From Bacillota bacterium (lineage in GTDB: Bacteria; Eremiobacterota; SpSt-956; JAKJGF01): a stretch of 17,514 nucleotides of DNA. The notes beneath the pieces are model-generated. The model was not told the DNA's origin. It worked only from the letters and a program-made list of their open reading frames with translations, and did not search any database. The stretch spans positions 1 through 17,514 of the forward strand of contig JAKPQU010000096.1 of the NCBI GenBank assembly GCA_029555925.1. The letters run 5' to 3'. Position numbers and translations under genes: made by a program. This document shows, in pieces, positions 14,904-17,514 of the stretch. Each line of letters begins with the position of its first letter. The first letter of the stretch is position 1.

Positions 14904-15290
14904 ATGAGGCACAATAAACGTTCAAGAACATTGGGAAGAGATACAGCTCATAGATTGTCAATGCTCAGGAACCTGACGGTCTCTCTTTTTAAAGAGCAGC
15001 CTGAAAAACATAAAGACAGTGAGGGTAAGATACAGACTACATTAATAAGAGCCAAAGAGCTTGTAAGATGTGCTGAAAAGATGATAACCCTTGCTAAAAA
15101 AGGAGATCTCCATGCAAGAAGACAGGCCCTTGCCTGGATGAGAGATAAAGATACAACAAAATATCTGTTTGACACAATCGGCCCCAAGTTCAAAGAAAGA
15201 GCAGGCGGTTACACGAGAATTGTTAAGACAGGTATCAGAAAAGGCGACGGAGCTCCTATGGCTATTGTCGAATTAGTAGCAAGCGAATAA
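14904..15290 (+). CDS. rplQ: 50S ribosomal protein L17 (bL17)
   Basis: L17 is a bacterial large-subunit protein near the tunnel exit. The 128-aa product has the strongly conserved start [24 protein letters not shown], the [34 protein letters not shown] helices, and the [25 protein letters not shown] end. SD AAGGGGG precedes ATG. It ends the ribosomal part of the cluster, 3 nt before ecfA. Confidence 0.97.
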   Translation: MRHNKRSRTLGRDTAHRLSMLRNLTVSLFKEQPEKHKDSEGKIQTTLIRAKELVRCAEKMITLAKKGDLHARRQALAWMRDKDTTKYLFDTIGPKFKERAGGYTRIVKTGIRKGDGAPMAIVELVASE

Positions 15291-15293
15291 ATT

Positions 15294-16115
15294 ATGATCA
15301 GGGCTGAAGGTCTATCTTTTTGTTATGAAGGTGCATCTCATGATGCACTGGATAATATTACCTTCCACATAGACAGAGGAGAATTTGTAGCAATACTGGG
15401 GCATAACGGATCGGGAAAATCTACTCTTGCCAAACTGGTAAATGCACTTTTACTTCCGACAAAAGGGAAGTTATTTATCAAAGGACTTCTTACGACAGAT
15501 CAGAGTAAACTCTGGGATATAAGACAGACTGTAGGAGTTATTTTCCAGAATCCCGACAATCAGCTGGTTGCTACAGTAGTGGAGGAAGATGTGGCTTTCG
15601 GTCCTGAAAATTTAGGACTCTCTCCCTCCGAGATAAGGGAGAGAGTGTCTTATGCTTTATCTGTTGTCGGTATGGAAGAATACAGAAATTCTTCTCCTCA
15701 TTTCCTTTCAGGAGGACAGAAACAGAAAATTGCCATTGCAGGCATACTTGCCATGAAACCCGAATGTATAGTACTTGATGAACCTACTGCCATGCTTGAC
15801 CCGAGAGCCAGAGGCGATATTATTTCTACCATAAAATGTCTTAATAAGGATTACAATATGACTATTCTTTATATTACCCATTTTATGGAAGAAGCAGTGG
15901 AAGCAGATAGAATAATAGTTTTAAATAAAGGCTCCATAGAATTCACAGGAACTCCTAAAGAAGTATTCAGCCAGGTTAAAAGATTGAAAAAACTCCATCT
16001 GGATGTTCCTCATATTACTGAACTGGCATCATATCTTAAATCTGCAGGTTTTAAGATTCCTCCCAATACTCTGACTGTAGAAGAAATGCTTACACATCTA
16101 TGTCCATCAAAATAG
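15294..16115 (+). CDS. ecfA1: Energy-coupling factor transporter ATPase, EcfA1-like
   Basis: One of the ATPases that power ECF-type vitamin and metal uptake together with EcfT and a substrate-binding S component. The 273-aa product is a complete ABC domain: Walker A GHNGSGKST (36-44), Q-loop IFQNPDNQL, the EcfA-type VEEDVAFGPENLGL, signature LSGGQ (138-142), Walker B IVLDEP, H-loop His196 and a C-terminal extension ending TVEEMLTHL as in EcfA1. No SD is seen; it begins 3 nt after the rplQ stop, so coupling is likely. The usual ecfA2 and ecfT do not follow. Confidence 0.88.
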   Translation: MIRAEGLSFCYEGASHDALDNITFHIDRGEFVAILGHNGSGKSTLAKLVNALLLPTKGKLFIKGLLTTDQSKLWDIRQTVGVIFQNPDNQLVATVVEEDVAFGPENLGLSPSEIRERVSYALSVVGMEEYRNSSPHFLSGGQKQKIAIAGILAMKPECIVLDEPTAMLDPRARGDIISTIKCLNKDYNMTILYITHFMEEAVEADRIIVLNKGSIEFTGTPKEVFSQVKRLKKLHLDVPHITELASYLKSAGFKIPPNTLTVEEMLTHLCPSK

Positions 16116-16146
16116 ACATAACAGTTTAGTTAAACACTCATAGCCT

Positions 16147-16425
16147 TTATTTAAAACTATTAATTACCCCCACTATCTTGTCGATTACCTCGGTTTTCCC
16201 TTCCGGAAGTTTTACTTTGTTCGCGACAAATTTCTTTTTTTCTTCTCCAGAGAGTCCCAGCTTTTCCGCTTCAGAGATATAATATAAAATTTTCTCTAAT
16301 AACGGATGGTCAATATACTGGTCGAGAGTCTCAATAATTTTTTTAACCATTGGATAATACTTAATGACCATCTTTAAAACTTCCTTGAACTGTGATAATA
16401 CCTCAAAAAAATTAAAACTTCCCAT
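16147..16425 (-). CDS. Small soluble protein with LLH-holin-like C-terminus
   Basis: A 92-aa product with no clear transmembrane segment. The N-terminal half is amphipathic (FFEVLSQFKEVLKMVIKYYPMVKKI); the C-terminal half reads AEKLGLSGEEKKKFVANKV, EVIDKIVGVINSF, which resembles the cytoplasmic tail of LLH-type phage holins from memory of that family. If so, the membrane anchor is missing. The SD AAGGAGG lies next to the stop of the preceding cell-wall hydrolase gene, so they are co-transcribed. It may regulate lysis, but the function is unknown. Confidence 0.55.
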   Translation of the reverse strand: MGSFNFFEVLSQFKEVLKMVIKYYPMVKKIIETLDQYIDHPLLEKILYYISEAEKLGLSGEEKKKFVANKVKLPEGKTEVIDKIVGVINSFK

Positions 16426-16440
16426 AATAAATTCCTCCTT

Positions 16441-17049
16441 TTATTTTTTTAATTCTTGCCACCGGATATATTTACATCCAGAGACTTTTTTATCATTACA
16501 GTGCTTTATTGAATCTCCGGCGTTACCCTCGATTGTAAGCAAATATCTCGTGTCTGTCGGGTCTACTTCTTTCACGAAACCAGTGTGTTTAGGTCTCCCG
16601 GCTTCATCCATCTGCAAAAATATATCTCCTGGCTGTGGATTTTCAGAATAATATATCTTTTTAGCCATAGCCCATTTTTCAAGTTCCCATGTATCTCCGC
16701 TTTTCGGATTTTCTATCCCCGCTTGTCCTAAAATCCAGCAGACAAAGGCAGCACACCATGGATTACCAGAAGGAAGTCCTACATATTTTAAATATTTATC
16801 TACTTGAGGGCCTGAGTTCGCCCCGTTAATTTCTTTAAAATCAGATCCTCCTTCGAGTCTTTCTTTCTCGCAGAGTTCTAAAATTTTTCTTACAATAGCA
16901 GTATTTTTTTCTACCGGCGTATCATATTTCTTTGCAAGCTCTTCTATTTTTGGTATCATTCCCGCGTAGGTATCAGCATATATTATTTTTCCATGTGCGT
17001 TATCAAAAAAATGTAAAGGACTTGTTTTTAAATCAATTATTATTGCCAT
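16441..17049 (-). CDS. CHAP-type peptidoglycan hydrolase, probable phage endolysin
   Basis: A 202-aa protein with an N-terminal domain of unknown role (about 1-65) and a CHAP-like papain-fold domain: catalytic Cys99 in GNPWCAAFVCWILGQAG, His155 in GRPKHTGFV, and an acidic or amide residue in LLTIEGNAGDS (Glu174/Asn176). PQPGDIFLQ is the usual strand before the histidine. Such enzymes cleave amide bonds in peptidoglycan. There is no signal peptide, so export would need a holin. The start at 17049 (MAIIIDLK) is chosen for its SD GAGGTG (17055-17060); a longer in-frame start would overlap the upstream gene. Confidence 0.8.
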   Translation of the reverse strand: MAIIIDLKTSPLHFFDNAHGKIIYADTYAGMIPKIEELAKKYDTPVEKNTAIVRKILELCEKERLEGGSDFKEINGANSGPQVDKYLKYVGLPSGNPWCAAFVCWILGQAGIENPKSGDTWELEKWAMAKKIYYSENPQPGDIFLQMDEAGRPKHTGFVKEVDPTDTRYLLTIEGNAGDSIKHCNDKKVSGCKYIRWQELKK

Positions 17050-17060
17050 AATATCACCTC

Positions 17061-17390
17061 TTATTTTATTATGTGTGGGATGGTGGGAGATGAATAAAGC
17101 CCTATGGCTGTGAGTACACCTGATAAAAGTATAAATAAACCTAATACAACCCATTTCATTACTCCCACGTGATATTTTTCCCATCCATTATTTAGTTTTT
17201 CTTTTTGCTCTGTAACCATACAGGGCTTTGTCTGTAATGCAATCTTTACCTCTTCCATCATAGATGTGTTTTTCACGATTGCACTGGTTTGTTCTTTCAT
17301 GAGGACATTATTTTCCTTTCTATACGCCTCTTGTTGCTCTACATTTCTGTTTAACAGATCGAATAACTTGTCGAAATACTCATCTCCCAT
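17061..17390 (-). CDS. XhlA/BhlA-like small membrane protein, probable holin partner
   Basis: A 109-aa product with a predominantly helical, charged region (1-72: LFDLLNRNVEQQEAYRKE...), likely coiled coil, then one strong membrane segment (about 76-99: VGVMKWVVLGLFILLSG and onward) and a short tail. This layout matches XhlA/BhlA-type proteins encoded beside endolysins in phages and defective prophages; homology is inferred from layout, not proven. SD AAAGGAGTG is 7-8 nt upstream. It lies 11 nt before the hydrolase gene on the - strand. The 124 nt beyond, to the window end, show no gene I can support. Confidence 0.6.
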   Translation of the reverse strand: MGDEYFDKLFDLLNRNVEQQEAYRKENNVLMKEQTSAIVKNTSMMEEVKIALQTKPCMVTEQKEKLNNGWEKYHVGVMKWVVLGLFILLSGVLTAIGLYSSPTIPHIIK

Positions 17391-17514
17391 TGGTAATCAC
17401 TCCTTTTTGTAATATCCTGTAATAATATAATTCATCATTTAGTTTGTGATTTTTTCGCAAGTAGTTTGAGAATTTTTTCTTCAAAAAATATGACTTATTT
17501 AACGTTTTTCGTTT

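Noticed and set aside
17391..17514. Promoter or further gene upstream of the lysis cassette
   Set aside because: No convincing -35/-10 pair with proper spacing and no open frame of useful length before the window edge; only the SD of the 109-aa gene is supported.

Overview
This window is almost entirely a bacterial ribosomal-protein superoperon (fused S10, spc and alpha clusters), read on the + strand from the last codons of tuf to an ECF-transporter ATPase. It is followed on the - strand by a short phage-type lysis cassette. The DNA is AT-rich and stop codons TAA, TAG and TGA are all used, so the code looks standard. The organism is a bacterium with Firmicutes-like cluster content (zinc-type S14, zinc-type S4 and zinc-type L36, long zinc-lid adenylate kinase, ecfA after rplQ). 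rpmD (L30) and infA are absent from their usual places, L24 is short, RNA polymerase alpha is divergent, and intergenic heptanucleotide repeats are abundant. I infer a deep-branching, possibly uncultivated lineage and cannot name the phylum from the sequence alone.

Layout: tuf 3' end; rpsJ-rplC-rplD-rplW-rplB-rpsS-rplV-rpsC-rplP-rpmC-rpsQ (S10 part); rplN-rplX-rplE-rpsN-rpsH-rplF-rplR-rpsE-rplO-secY (spc part, no rpmD); adk-map-rpmJ-rpsM-rpsK-rpsD-rpoA-rplQ (alpha part, no infA); ecfA. Genes are closely spaced or overlap by ATGA, which suggests one long transcript with translational coupling. No convincing terminator is visible inside it. The only sizeable gaps (2895-3052, 12206-12372, 12748-12858) are filled largely with tandem 7-nt repeats. 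No stretch longer than 300 bases lacks a gene.

The most unusual signal is at gene starts. In rpsS, rplP, rpsN, rplO and rpoA a strong Shine-Dalgarno (SD) sequence lies 33-42 nt before the start codon, and a potential RNA hairpin fills the space. In four of these five the 3' arm of the hairpin ends in CAGG followed by TA just before the start. This could be a shared translation-initiation device: either the hairpin folds out the extra spacer, or it hides a second, start-proximal SD.

At 16147-17390 three - strand genes form a probable phage lysis module: a small protein with one C-terminal membrane segment resembling XhlA/BhlA-type holin-associated proteins, a cytoplasmic CHAP-type peptidoglycan hydrolase, and a small soluble protein resembling the C-terminal part of LLH-family holins. 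They converge on ecfA with only 31 nt between, so a prophage or similar element may have interrupted the usual ecfA1-ecfA2-ecfT continuation.
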